Below are positions 23,186 to 35,637 of a stretch of 64,000 nt of DNA, piece by piece. The notes under the pieces are model-generated. The model saw only the letters and a list, made by a program, of their open reading frames with translations. It was not told the origin of the DNA and did no database searches. Both the position numbers and the translations under genes were made by a program. The stretch's first letter is position 1; every line of letters begins with the position of its first letter. The DNA is from Chrysogorgia sp. JL179-B06 (lineage: Eukaryota > Cnidaria > Anthozoa > Scleralcyonacea > Chrysogorgiidae), in contig JAYKKM010000168.1 in assembly GCA_035772405.1 (NCBI GenBank), forward strand, positions 1,109,753-1,173,752, read 5' to 3'.

Positions 23186-24085
23186 GCACGTTGTCTTGTC
23201 TTGTCTTGACAAGTTGTCTTGTCTTGACAAGTTGTCTTGTCTTGACAAGTTGTCTTGTCTTTTCTTGTCTTGTCTTGACAAGTTGTCTTGTCTTGACAAG
23301 TTGTCTTGTCTTGACAAGTTGTCTTGTCTTGACAAGTTGTCTTGTCTTGTCTTGACAAGTTGTCTTGTCTTGTCTTGTATTGTCTTGTCTTGTCTTGTCT
23401 TGTCTTGTCTTGTCTTGTCTTGTCTTGTCTTGTCTTGTCTTGACAACTTGTCTTGTCTTGATAAGTTGTCTTGTCTTGACAAGTTGTCTTGTCTTGACAA
23501 GTTGTCTTGTCTTGACAAGTTGTCTTGTCTTGACAAGTTGTCTATCTTGTCTTGTCTTGTCTTGTCTTGTCTTGTCTTGTCTTGTCTTGACAAGTTGTCT
23601 TGTCTTGTCTTGTCTTGACAAGTTGTCTTGTCTTGACAAGTTGTCTTGTCTTGTCTTGTCTTTTCTTGTCTTGTCTTGTCTTTTCTTGTCTTGTCTTGTC
23701 TTGTCTTGTCTTGTCTTGTCTTGTCTTGTCTTGTCTTGTCTTGTCTTGTCTTGTCTTGTCTTGACAAGTTGTCTTGTCTTGACAAGTTGTCTTGTCTTGA
23801 CAAGTTGTCTTGTCTTGACAAGTTGTCTTGTCTTGTCTTGTCTTGTCTTGTCTTTTCTTGTCTTGTCTTGTCTTGTCTTGTCTTGTTATGTCTTGTCTTG
23901 TCTTGACAAGTTGTCTTGTCTTGTCTTGTCTTGTCTTGTCTAGACTTGTCTTGTCTTGTCTTGTCTTGACTTGTCTTGTCTTGTCTTGTCTTGTCTTGTC
24001 TTGTCTTGTCTTGTCTTGTCTTGACTTGTCTTGACAAGTTGTCTTGTCTTGTTTTGTCTTGTCTTGTCTTGTCTTGTCTTTTCTT
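23186..24085 (+). repeat. Module C, copy 6
   Basis: GCACGTTG 23186. CAAAAATTG is replaced by CTTTTCTTGTC near 23260. The TTGACAAC/TTGATAAG run starts near 23442 and ends in TCTATCTTG; the four-unit run starts at 23761. The terminal landmark reads CTTTTCTTG instead of CTTTGCTT. Confidence 0.76.
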
Positions 24086-24625
24086 GTCTTGTCTTGTCTT
24101 GTCTTGTCTTGTCTTGTCTTGTCTTGTCTTGTCTTGTCTTGTCTTGTCTTGTCTTGTCTTGTCTTGTCTTGTGTTGTCTTGTCTTGTCTTGTCTTGTCTT
24201 GTCTTGTCTTGTCTTGTCTTGACATGTTGTCTTGTCTTGACAAGTTGTCTTGTCTTGTCTTGTCTTGTCTTGACAAGTTGTCTTGTCTTGTCTTGTCTTG
24301 TCTTGTCTTGACAAGTTGTCTTGTCTTGACAAGTTGTCTTGTCTTGTCTTATCTTGTCTTGTCTTGTCTTGTCTTGTCTTGTCTTGTCTTGACAAGTTGT
24401 CTTGTCTTGTCTTGACAAGTTGTCTTGTCTTGTCTTGACAAGTTGTCTTGTCTTGTCTTGTCTTGACTTGTCTTGTCTTGTCTTGTCTTGTCTTGTCTTG
24501 TCTTGACAAGTTGTCTTGTCTTGTCTTGTCTTGTCTTGTCTTGTCTTGTCTTGTCTTGTCTTGTCTAGACTTGTCCTGTCTTGTCTTGTCTTGACAAGTT
24601 TTCCTGTCTTGTCTTGTCTTGTCTT

Positions 24626-27600
24626 GCACGTTGTCTTGTCTTGTCTTGACAAGTTGTCTTGTCTTGTCTTGTCTTGTCTTTTCTTGTCTTGTGTTGTCTT
24701 GTTTTGTCTTGTGTTGTCTTGTGTTGTCTTGTGTTGTCTTGTCTTGACAAGTTGTCTTGTCTTGTCTTGACAAGTTGTCTTGTCTTGTCTTGACAAGTTG
24801 TCTTGTCTTGACAAGTTGTCTTGTCTTGACAAGTTGTCTTGTCTTGTCTTGTCTTGACAAGTTGTCTTGTCTTGTCTTGTCTTGTCTTGTCTTGACAAGT
24901 TGTCTTGTCTTGACAAGTTGTCTTGTCTTGACAAGTTGTCTTGTCTTGACAAGTTGTCTTGTCTTGACAAGTTGTCTTGTCTTGACAAGTTGTCTTGTCT
25001 TGACAAGTTGTCTTGTCTTGTCTTGACAAGTTGTCTTGTCTTGTCTTGTCTTGTCTTGTCTTGTCTTGTCTTGTATTGTCTTGTCTTGTCTTGTCTTGTC
25101 TTGTTTTGTCTTGTCTTGTCTTGTCTTGACAAGTTGTCTTGTCTTGTCTTGACAAGTTGTCTTGTCTTGCCTTGTCTTGCATTGTCTTGTCTTTTCTTGT
25201 CTTGTCTTGTCTTGTCTTGTTTTGTTTTGTCTTGTCTTGTCTTGACAAGTTGTCTTGTCTTGCCTTGTCTTGTCTGGTCTTGACTTGTCTTGTCTTGTGT
25301 TGTTTTGTCTTGTTTTGTCTTAACAAGTTGTCTTGTCTTGACAAGTTGTCTTGTCTTGACAAGTTGTCTTGTCTTGTCTTGTCTTGACAAGTTTTCTTGT
25401 ATTGACAAGTTGCGTTGTCGTGTCTTGTCTTGTCGTATTGACAAGTTGTCTTGTCTTGACAAGTTGTCTTATCTTGTCTTATCTTGTCTTGTCTTGTGTT
25501 GTGTTGTCTTGTCATCTGTTGTGTTGTGTTGTCTTGTCTTGACAAGAAGCCTTGTCTTGTCTTCACAAGTTGTCTTGTCTTGTCTTGACAAGTTATCTTG
25601 TCTTGTCTTGTCTTGTCTTGTATTGTCTTGTCTTGTCTTGTCTTGTCTTGTCTTGTCTTGTCCTGTCTTGTCTTGTCTTGTTTTGTCTTGTCTTGACAAG
25701 TTGTCTTGTCTTGTCTTGACAAGTTGTCTTGTCTTGTCTTGTCTTGTCTTTCCTTGTCTTGTCTTGTCTTGTCTTGTCTTGTCTTGTCTTGTCTTGTCTT
25801 GTCTTGTCTTGTCTTGTCTTGTCTTGTCTTGTCTTGTCTTGCCTTGATTATCTTGTCTTGTCTTGTCTTATCTTGTCTTGTCTTGTCTTGTCTTGTCTTG
25901 ACAAGTTGTCTTGTCTTGTCTTGACAAGTTGTCTTGTCTTGTCAAGTTGTCTTGTCTTGTCTTGTCTTGACTTCTCTTGTCAAGTTGTCTTGTCTTGTCT
26001 TGTCTTGCGTTGTCTTTTCTTGTCTTGTCTTTACTTGTCTTGTCTTGTCTTGTCTTGTCTTGTCTTGTCTTGTCTTTCGTTGTCTTGTCTTGTCTTGTCT
26101 TGTCTTGTCTTGCCTTGTCTTTTCTTGTCTTGCTTGTCTTGTCTTGTCTTGTCTTGTTTTGTCCTGTATTGTCTTGTATTGACAAGTTGTCTTGTGTTGT
26201 GTTTTCTTGTCTTGTCTTGTCTTGACAAGTTGTCTTGTCTTGTCTTGTCTTGACTTCTCTTGTCAAGTTGTCTTGTCTTGTCTTGTCTTGCCTTGTCTTT
26301 TCTTGTCTTGTCTTGTCTTGTCTTTACTTGTCTTGTCTTGTCTTGTCTTGTTTTGTTTTGTCTTGTCTTGTCTTGTCTTGTCTTGTCTTGTCTTGTCTTG
26401 TCTTGTCTTGTCTTGACATGTCTTGTCTTGACTTCTCTTGACAAGTTGTCTTGTCTTGTCTTGTCTTGACAACTTGTCTTTTCTTGTCTTGTCTTGTCTT
26501 GTCTTGTCTTGTCTTGTCTTGTCTTGTCTTGTCTTGTCTTGTCTTGTCTTGTCTTCACTTGTCTTGTATTATCTTGTCTTGCCTTGCCTTGTCTTGTCTT
26601 GTCTTGTTTTGTCCTGCATTGTCTTGTCTTGACAAGTTGTCTTGTCTTGTGTTGTGTTGTCTTGTCTTGTCTTGTATTGTCTTGTCTTGACTTATCTTGA
26701 CAAGTTGTCTTGTCTTGTCTTGTTTTGTCTTGCCTTGTCTTGCCTTGTCTTTTCTTGTCTTGTCCTGTCTTGTCATGTCTTGACAATTTTTTTTGTCTTG
26801 TCTTGTCTTGTCTTGCACGTTGTCTTGTCTTGTCTTGACAAGTTGTCTTATCTTGTCTTGTCTTGTCTTTTTTTGCGTTGTATTGTCTTGTGTTGTCTTG
26901 TGTTGTCTTGTTTTGTTTTGTCTTGTCTTTTCTTGACAAGTTGTCTTGTCTTGTCTTGACAAGTTGTCTTGTCTTGTCTTGACAAGTTGTCTTGTCTTGT
27001 CTTGCCTTGTCTTGTCTTGTCTTGACAAGTTGTCTTGTCTTGACAAGTTGTCTTGTCTTGACAAGTTGTCTTGTCTTGTCTTGTCTTGTCTTGTCTTGTC
27101 TTGACTTGTCTTGACAACTTGTCTTGTCTTGTCTTGTCTTGTTTTGTCTTGTCTTGTCTTGTCTTGTCTTCACTTGTCTTGTCTTGTCTTGTCTTGTCTT
27201 GTCTTGACTTGTCTTGTCTTGTCTTGTCTTGTCTTGTCTTGTCTTGACTTGTCTTGACAAGTTGTCTTGTCTTGTCTTGTTTTGTCTTGTCTTGTCTTGT
27301 CTTGTCTTGTCTTGATTGTCTTGTCTTGTCTTGTCTTGTCTTGTCTTGTCTTGTCTTGTCTTGTCTTGTCTTGTTTTGTCTTGTCTTGTCCTGTCTTGTC
27401 TTGACAAGTTGTCTTGTCTTGTCTTGTCTTGTCTTGTATTGTCTTGTCTTGACTTCTCTTGACAAGTTGTCTTGTCTTGTCTTGTCTTGTCTTGTCTTTC
27501 CTTGTCTTGTCTTGTCTTGTCTTGTCTTACCTTGTCTTGTCTTGTCTTGCCTTGCCTTGTCTTGTCTTGTCTAGACTTGTCCTGTCTTGTCTTGTCTTGT

Positions 27601-29169
27601 CTTGACAAGTTTTCTTGTCTTGTCTTGTCTTGTCTTGTCTTGTCTTGTCTTGTCTTGTCTTGCACGATGTCTTGTCTTGTCTTGACAAGTTGTCTTGTCT
27701 TGTCTTGTCTTGTCTTGCCTTGACATTTCTTGTCTTGTCTTAGCTTGGCCTGTCTTGTCTTGTCTTGAGAAGTTGTCTTGTCTTGAGAAGTTGTCTTTTC
27801 GTGTCTTCACTTCTCTTGACAAGTTGTCTTGTCTTGTCTTGTCTTTGCTTGCCTTGTCTTGTCTTGTCTTGTCTTGTCTTGTCTTGTCTTGTCTTGTCTT
27901 GTCTTGTCTTGTCTTGTCTTGTATTGTCTTGTCTTGTCTTGTCTTGTCTTGTCTTGTCTTGTCTTGACTTGTTGTCTTGTCTTGACAAGTTGTCTTGTCT
28001 TGTCTTGACAAGTTGTCTTGTATTGACAAGTTGCGTTGTCGTGTCTTGTATTGTCGTATTGACAAGTTGTCTTGTCTTGACAAGTTGTCTTATATTGTCT
28101 TGTCTTGTCTTGTCTTGTGTTGTGTTGTCTTGTCATGTGTTATGTTGTGTTGTCTTGTCTTGTCTTGTCTTGACAAGTTATCTTGTCTTGTCTTGTCTTG
28201 TCTTTTCTTGTCTTGTCTTGTCTTGTCTTGTCTTGTCTTGACAAGTTGTCTTGTCTTGACAAGTTGTCTTGTCTTGACAAGTTGTCTTGTCTTGACAAGT
28301 TGTCTTGTCTTGACAAGTTGTCTTGTCTTGTCTTGTCTTTTCTTGTCTTGTCTTGTCTTGTCTTGACAAGTTGTCTTGTCTTGTCTTGTCTTGACAAGTT
28401 GTCTTGTCTTGACAAGTTGTCTTGTCTTGCCTTGTCTTTTCTTGTCTTGTCTTGTCTTGTCTTGTCTTGTCTTGTCTTGTCTTGTCTTGTCTTGTCTTGT
28501 CTTTCGTTGTCTTGTCTTTCGTTGTCTTGTCTTGTCTTGTCTTGTCTTGTCTTGTCTTGTCTTGTCTTGACAAGTTGTTTTGTCTTGTCTTGATAAGTTA
28601 TCTTATCTTGTGTTGTCTTTTCTTCTCTTGCCTTGTCTTTCCTTGTCTTGTCTTGTCTTGTCTTGTATTGTCTTGTCTTGTCTTATCCTGTCTTGTCCTG
28701 TCTTGACATGTCTTGTCTTGACTTCTCTTGACAAGTTGTCTTGTCTTGTCTTGTCTTGACAACTTGTCTTTTCTTGTCTTGTCTTGTCTTGTCTTGTCTT
28801 GTGTTCACTTGTCTTGTATTATCTTGTCTTGCCTTGCCTTGTCTTGTCTTGTCTTGTTTTGTCCTGTATTGTCTTGTCTTGTTTTGTCCTGTATTGTCTT
28901 GTCTTGTCTTGTCTTGTATTGTCTTGTCTTGACTTCTCTTGACAAGTTGTCTTGTCTTGTCTTGTCTTGTCTTGTCTTGTCTTGTCTTGTCTTGTCTTGT
29001 CTTGTCTTGTCTTGCCTTGTCTTTTCTTGTCTTGTCTTGTATTGTCTTGTCTTGACAAGTTGTCTTGTCTTGTCTTGTCTTGCCTTGTCTTGTCCTGTTT
29101 TGTCTAGACTTGTTCTGTCTTGTCTTGTCTTGACAAGTTTTTCTGTCCTGTCTTGTCTTGTCTTGTCTT
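24626..29169 (+). repeat. Tail of a 9-10-kb superunit (unit 0)
   Basis: The order here matches the second half of the large units. GCACGTTG 24626 matches 34734 and 53731; array K 24892 matches 34967 and 53964; TCATCTGTTG 25512 matches 35601 and 54614. GACTTCTCTTGTCAAG near 25970 matches about 36688 and 55695. GACATGTC followed by GACTTCTCTTG near 26415 matches about 37155 and 56155. Two further GCACG landmarks (26815; 27662 reading GCACGATG) and a lone R at 28053 are local. This is the first appearance of the second variant family. Confidence 0.72.
24892..25017 (+). repeat. Module K, copy 3
   Basis: Starts run from 24892 to 25000, displaced unit at 25023. It lies exactly 3004 bp after copy 2. 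Confidence 0.9.
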
Positions 29170-32100
29170 GCACGTTGTCTTGTCTTGTCTTGACAAGTTG
29201 TCTTGTCTTGTCTTGTCTTGTCTTGTCTTGCGTTTTATTGTCTTGTGTTGTCTTGTGTTTTCTTGTTTTGTCTTGTCTTGACAAGTTGTCTTGTCTTGAC
29301 AAGTTGTCTTGTCTTGTCTTGACTTCTCTTGACAAGTTGTCTTGTCTTGTCTTGTCTTGTCTTTGCTTGCCTTGTCTTGTCTTATCTTGTCTTGTCTTGT
29401 CTTGTCTTGTCTTGCCTTGTCTTGTCTTGTCTTGTCTTGTATTGTCTTGTCTTGTCTTGTCTTGTCTTGTCTTCACTTGTCTTGTCTTGTATTATCTTGT
29501 CTTGCCTTGCATTGTCTTGTCTTGTCTTGTTTTGTCCTGTATTGTCTTGTCTTGACAAGTTGTGTTGTGTTGTGTTGTCTTGTCTTGTCTTGTCTTGTCT
29601 TGTCTTGTCTTGTCTTGTCTTGTCTTGTCTTGTCTTGTCTTGTCTTGTCTTGTCTTGTCTTGTCTTGTCTTGTCTTGTCTTGCCTTGTCTTGTCTTGTCT
29701 TGTCTTGTCTTGTCTTGTCTTGTCTTGTCTTGTCTTGTCTTCACTTGTCTTGTATTGTCTTGTCTTGCCTTGCCTTGTCTTGTCTTGTCTTGTTTGGTCC
29801 TGCATTGTCTTGTCTTGACAAGTTGTCTTGTCTTGTCTTGTCTTGTCTTGTCTTGTCTTGTATTGTCTTGTCTTGACTTGTCTTGACAAGTTGTCTTGTC
29901 TTGTCTTGTCTTGTCTTGTTTGTCTTGCATTGTCTTGTCTTGTCTTTTCTTGTCTTGTCCTGTCTTGTCTTGTCTTGACAAGTTTGTCTTGTCTTGTCTT
30001 GTCTTGTCTTGTCTTGTCTTGTCTTGTCTTGTCTTGTCTTGCACGTTGTCTTGTCTTGTCTTGACAAGTTGTCTTGTCTTGTCTTGTCTTGTCTTTTATT
30101 GTGTTGTGTTGTCTTGTCTTGTCTTGTCTTGTGTTGTCTTGTCTTTTCTTGACAAGTTGTCTTGTCTTGTCTTGACAAGTTGTCTTGTCTTGTCTTGACA
30201 AGTTGTCTTGTCTTGTCTTGTCTTGTCTTGTCTTGTCTTGTCTTGTCTTGTCTTGTCTTGTCTTGACAAGTTGTCTTGTCTTGACAAGTTGTCTTGTCTT
30301 GACAAGTTGTCTTGTCTTGACTTGTCTTGTCTTGTCTTGTCTTGTCTTGTCTTGTTTTGTCTTGTCTTGTCTTGTCTTGTCTTGTCTTGTCTTGTCTTGT
30401 CTTGTCTTCAGTTGTCTTGTCTTGTCTTGTCTTGTCTTGTCTTGTCTTGACTTGTCTTGACAACTTGTCTTGTCTTGTCTTGTTTTGTCTTGTCTTGTCT
30501 TGTCTTGATTATCTTGTATTGTCTTGTCTTGTCTTGTCTTGTCTTGTCTTGTCTTGTCTTGTCTTGTCTTGTCTTGTCTGTCTTGTCTTGACAAGTTGTC
30601 TTGTCTTGTCTTGTCTTGAATTGTCTTGTCTTGTCTTGACTTCTCTTGACAAGTTGTCTTGTCTTGTCTTGTCTTGTCTTGTCTTGTCTTGTCTTGTCTT
30701 GTCTTGTCTTCACTTTTCTTGTCTTATCTTGTCTTGCCTTGTCTTGTCTTGTCTTGTCTTGTTTTGTCCTGTATTGTCTTGTCTTGACAAGTTGTCTTGT
30801 CTTGTCTTGTCTTGTATTGTATTGTCTTGTCTTGTCTTGACAAGTTGTCTTGTCTTGTCTTGTCTTGTCTTGTCTTGACTTGTCTTGTCTTGTCTTGACA
30901 AGTTGTCTTGTCTTGACAAGTTGTCTTGTCTTGTCTTGTCTTGTCTTGTCTTGTCTTTCTTGTCTTGTCTTGTCTTGACAAGTTGTCTTGTCTTGTCTTG
31001 TCTTGTCTTGTCTTGTCTTGTCTTGTCTTGTCTTGACAAGTTGTCTTGTCTTGACAAGTTGTTGTCTTGTCTTGACAAGTTGTCTTGTCTTGACAAGTTG
31101 TCTTGTCTTGACAAGTTGTCTGTCTTGTCTTTGTCTTGTCTTGTCTTGTCTTGTCTTGTCTTGTGTTGTCTTGTCTTGTCTTGTCTTGACAAGTTGTCTT
31201 GTCTTGACAAGTTGTCTTGTCTTGACAAGTTGTCTTGTCTTGACAAGTTGTCTTGTCTTGACCTTGTCTTGTCTTGTCTGTCTTGTCTTGTCTTGTCTTG
31301 TCTTGTCTTGTCTTGTCTTGTCTTGACTTGTCTTGTCTTGTCTTGTCTTGACAAGTTGTCTTGTCTTGTCTTGTCTTGTCTTGTCTTGTCTTGTCTTTTC
31401 TTGTCTTGTCTTGACTTGTCTTGTCTTGTCTTGTCTTTCGTTGTCTTGTCTTGTCTTGTCTTGTCTTGTCTTGTCTTGTTTTGTCTTGTCTTGTCTTTTC
31501 TTGTCTTGTCTTGACAAGTTGTTTTGTCTTGTCTTGACAAGTTGTCTTGTCTTGTGTTTTGTCTTTTCTTGTCTTGTCTTGTCTTGTATTGTCTTGTCTT
31601 GTCTTGTATTGTCTTGTCTTGTCTTATCCTGTCTTGTCTTGTCTTGACATGTCTTGTCTTGACTTGTCTTGACAAGTTGTCTTGTCTTGTCTTGTCTTGA
31701 CAAGTTGTCTTGTCTTGTCTTGTCTTGTCTTGTCTTGTCTTGTCTTGTCTTGTCTTGTCTTGTCTTGTCTTGTCTTGTCTTGTCTTGTCTTGTCTTGTCT
31801 TGTCTTGTCTTGTCTTGTCTTGTCTTGACAAGTTGTCTTGTCTTGACAAGTTGTCTTGTCTTGTCTTGTCTTGTCTTGCCTTGTCTTGTCTTGTCTTGTC
31901 TTGTCTTGTCTTGTCTTGTCTTGTCTTGCCTTGTCTTGTCTTGTCTTGTCTTGTCTTGTCTTGACAAGTTGTCTTGTCTTGACAAGTTGTCTTTTCTTGA
32001 CAAGTGGTCTTGTCTTGTCTTGTCTTGTCTTGTCTTGTCTTGTCTTGTCTTGTCTTGACTTGTCTTGTCTTGTCTTGTCTTGTATTGTCTTGTCTTGACA

Positions 32101-33239
32101 AGTTGTCTTGTCTTGTCTTGACAAGTTGTCTTGTCTTGTCTTGTCTTGACAAGTTGTCTTGTCTTGACAAGTTGTCTTGTCTTGACAAGTTGTCTATCTT
32201 GTCTTATCTTGTCTTGTCTTGTTTTGTCTTGTCTTGTCTTGTCTTGTCTTGTCTTGTCTTGTCTTGTCTTGTCTTGTCTTGTGTTGTCTTGTCTTGTCTT
32301 GTCTTGTCTTGTCTTGACAAGTTGTCTTGTCTTGTCTTGACAAGTTGTCTTGTCTTGTCTTGACAAGTTGTCTTGTCTTGTCTTGTCTTGTCTTGTCTTG
32401 TCTTTTCTTTTCTTGTCTTGTCTTGTCTTGTCTTAACTTGTCTTGTCTTGACAAGTTGTCTTGTCTTGACAAGTTGTCTTGTCTTGTCTTGTCTTTTCTT
32501 GTCTTGTCTTGTCTTGTCTTGTCTTGTCTTGTCTTGTCTTGTCTTGTCTTGTCTTGTCTTGTCTTGTATTGTCTTGTCTTGTCTTGTCTTGTCTTGTCTT
32601 GTTTTGTCTTGACAAGTTGTCTTGTCTTGACAAGTTTTTCTTGTCTTGACAAGTTGTCTTGTCTTGACAAGTTGTCTTGTCTTGTCTTGACAAGTTGTCT
32701 TGTCTTGTCTTGTCTTGTCTTGTCTTGTCTTGTCTTGTCTTGTCTTGACAAGTTGTCTTGTATTGTCTTGTCTTGTCTTGTCTTGTCTTGTCTTGTCTTG
32801 TCTTGTCTTGTCTTGTCTTGTCTTGTCTTGTCTTGTCTTGTCTTGTCTTGTCTTGTCTTGTCTTGTCTTGACAAGTTGTCTTGTCTTGACAAGTTGTCTT
32901 GTCTTGACAAGTTGTCTTGTCTTGACAAGTTGTCTTGTCTTGACAAGTTGTCTTGTCTTGTCTTGTCTTGTCTTGTCTTGTCTTTTCTTGTCTTGTCTTG
33001 TCTTGTCTTGTCTTGTCTTGTCTTGACAAGTTGTCTTGTCTTGTCTTGTCTTGTCTTGTCTTGTCTTGTCTTGTCTTGTCTTGACAAGTTTTACTGTCTT
33101 GTTTTGTCTTGTCTTGTCTTTTCTTGTCTTGTCTTGTCTTGTCTTGTCTTGCCTTGTCTTGTCTTGTCTTGTCTTGACTTGTCTTGTCTTGTCTTGTGTT
33201 TGTCTTGACAAGTTGTCTTGTCTTGTCTTGTCTTGTCTT

Positions 33240-34160
33240 GCACGTTGTCTTGTCTTGTCTTGACAAGTTGTCTTGTCTTGACAAGTTGTCTTGTCTTGAC
33301 AAGTTGTCTTGTCTTTTCAAAAATTGTCTTGTCTTGACAAGTTGTCTTGTATTGACAAGTTGTCTTGTCTTGACAAGTTGTCTTGTCTTGACAATTTGTC
33401 TTGTCTTTTCTTGACAAGTTGTCTTGTCTTGTCTTGTATTTTCTTGTCTTATCTTGTCTTGTCTTGTCTTGTCTTGTCTTGTCTTGTCTTGTCTTGTCTT
33501 GACAACTTGTCTTGTCTTGATAAGTTGTCTTGTCTTGACAAGTTGTCTTGTCTTGACAAGTTGTCTTGTCTTGACAAGTTGTCTTGTCTTGACAAGTTGT
33601 CTATCTTGTTTTATCTTGTCTTGTCTTGTCTTGTCTTGTCTTGTCTTGACAAGTTGTCTTGTCTTGTCTTGTCTTGACAAGTTGTCTTGTCTTGACAAGT
33701 TGTCTTGTCTTGTCTTGTCTTTTCTTGCCTTGTCTTGTCTTTTCTTGTCTTGTCTTGTCTTGTCTTGTCTTGTCTTGTCTTGTCTTGTCTTGTCTTGTCT
33801 TGTCTTGTCTTGTCTTGTCTTGACAAGTTGTCTTGTCTTGACAAGTTGTCTTGTCTTGACAAGTTGTCTTGTCTTGACAAGTTGTCTTGTCTTGACAAGT
33901 TGTCTTGTCTTGTCTTGTCTTGTCTTTTCTTGTCTTGTCTTGTCTTGTCTTGTCTTGTCCTGTCTTGTCTTGTCTTGACAAGTTGTCTTGTCTTGTCTTG
34001 TCTTGTCTTGTCTTGTCTTGTCCTGTCTTGTCTTGTCTTGACTTGTCTTGTCTTGTCTTGTCTTGTCTTGTCTTGTCTTGTATTGTCTTGTCTTCTTGTC
34101 TTGACAAGTTGTCTTGTCTTGTTTTGTCTTGTCTTGTCTTGTCTTGTCTTGTCTTTGCTT
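33240..34160 (+). repeat. Module C, copy 7 (inside large unit 1)
   Basis: GCACGTTG 33240, CAAAAATTG 33318, TTGACAAC/TTGATAAG run near 33502, TCTATCTTG near 33600, five 18-mers from 33820 (most copies have four), CTTTGCTTGCC 34153. It pairs with 52217 at about 18.98 kb. Confidence 0.83.
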
Positions 34161-34966
34161 GCCTTGTCTTGTCTTATCTTGTCTTGTTTTGTCTTGTCTT
34201 GCCTTGCCTTGTCTTGTCTTGTCTTGTCTTGTCTTGTGTTATCTTGTCTTGTCTTGTCTTGTCTTGTCTTGTCTTGTCTTGTCTTGCTTGACTTGTTGTC
34301 TTGTCTTGACAAGTTGTCTTGTCTTGTCTTGTCTTGTCTTGACAAGTTGTCTTGTCTTGACAAGTTGCGTTGTCTTGTCTTGTCTTGTCGTATTGACAAG
34401 TTGTCTTGTCTTGACAAGTTGTCTTATATTGTCTTGTCTTGTCTTGTGTTGTGTTGTCTTGTCTTGTCTTGTCTTGACAAGTTGTCTTGTCTTGTCTTCA
34501 CAAGTTGTCTTGTCTTGTCTTGACAAGTTGTCTTGTCTTGTCTTGTCTTGTCTTGTCTTGTATTGTCTTGTCTTGTCTTGTCTTGTCTTGCCTTGTCTTG
34601 TCTTGTCTTGTCTTGACAAGTTGTCTTGTCTTGTCTTGTCTTGTCTTGTCTTGTCTTGTTGTCTTGTCTTGTCTAGACTTGTCCTGTCTTGTCTTGTATT
34701 GACAAGTTTTCCTGTCTTGTCTTGTCTTGTCTTGCACGTTGTCTTGTCTTGTCTTGTCTTTTCTTGTGTTGTGTTGTCCTGTTTTGTCTTGTGTTGTGTT
34801 GTGTTATCTTGTCTTGACAAGTTGTTTTGTATTGTCTTGACAAGTTGTGTTGTCTTGTCTTGACAAGTTGTCTTGTCTTGACAAGTTGTCTTGTCTTGAC
34901 AAGTTGTCTTGTCTTGTCTTGTCTTGACAAGTGGTCTTGTCTTGTCTTGTCTTGTCTTGTCTTGTC

Positions 34967-35092
34967 TTGACAAGTTGTCTTGTCTTGACAAGTTGTCTTG
35001 TCTTGACAAGTTGTCTTGTCTTGACAAGTTGTCTTGTCATGACAATTTGTCTTGTCTTGACAATTTGTCTTGTCTTGACAAGTTGTCTTGTC
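34967..35092 (+). repeat. Module K, copy 4
   Basis: Seven starts run from 34967 to 35075, displaced unit at 35098. The fifth unit reads CATGACAATTTG and the sixth TTGACAATTTG, both shared with copy 5. Confidence 0.9.
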
Positions 35093-35582
35093 TTGTCTTG
35101 ACAAGTTGTCTTGTCTTGTCTTGTATTGTCTTGTATTGTCTTGTCTTGTCTTGTCTTGTCTTGTCTTGTCTTGTCTTGTCTTGTCTTGTTTTGTCTTGTC
35201 TTGTCTTGTCTTGACAAGTTGTCTTGTCTTGTCTTGACAAGTTGTCTTGTCTTGCCTTGTCTTGCATTGTCTTGTCTTTTCTTGTCTTGTCTTGTCTTGT
35301 CTTGTCTTGTTTTGTTTTGTCTTGTCTTGTCTTGACAAGTTGTCTTGTCTTGTCTTGTCTTGTCTTGTCTTGTCTTGTCTTGTCTTGTCTTGTCTTGTTT
35401 TGTCTTGTTTTGTCTTGTCTTGACAAGTTGTCTTGTCTTGACAAGTTGTCTTGTCTTGACAAGTTGTCTTGTCTTGTCTTGTCTTGTCTTGACAAGTTGT
35501 CTTGTCTTGTCTTGTCTTGTCTTGTCTTGACAAGTTGTCTTGTCTTGACAAGTTGTCTTGTCTTGTCTTGTCTTGTCTTGTC

Positions 35583-35637
35583 TTGTGTTGTGTTGTCTTG
35601 TCATCTGTTGTGTTGTGTTGTGTTGTGTTGTGTTGTC
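35583..35637 (+). repeat. (TTGTG)n sub-array with TCATCTG
   Basis: TTGTG pentamers flank the unique TCATCTGTTG at 35601. The same arrangement is at 25494-25530 and 54596-54641, each just after landmark R or its remnant. Confidence 0.82.

Larger units (their letters stand above)
23186..26200 (+). repeat. 3.0-kb higher-order unit, second of a tandem pair
   Basis: Module C at 23186 is followed by GACATGTTGTC near 24221, TCTAGACTTGTCCTGTC near 24564, GCACGTTG 24626, array K 24892, CTTGCATTG near 25178 and landmark R 25432. Its last few hundred bases already carry second-family variants (TCATCTGTTG at 25512, GACTTCTCTTGTC near 25970). The right boundary is therefore approximate. Confidence 0.72.

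Noticed and set aside
26788..26795. Short T runs (up to eight T) as poly-A tails of retroelements read in reverse, or Pol III terminators
   Set aside because: They are isolated expansions of TTGTC-type units near GACAATTTT, with no adjacent non-satellite sequence, A/B boxes or target duplication.
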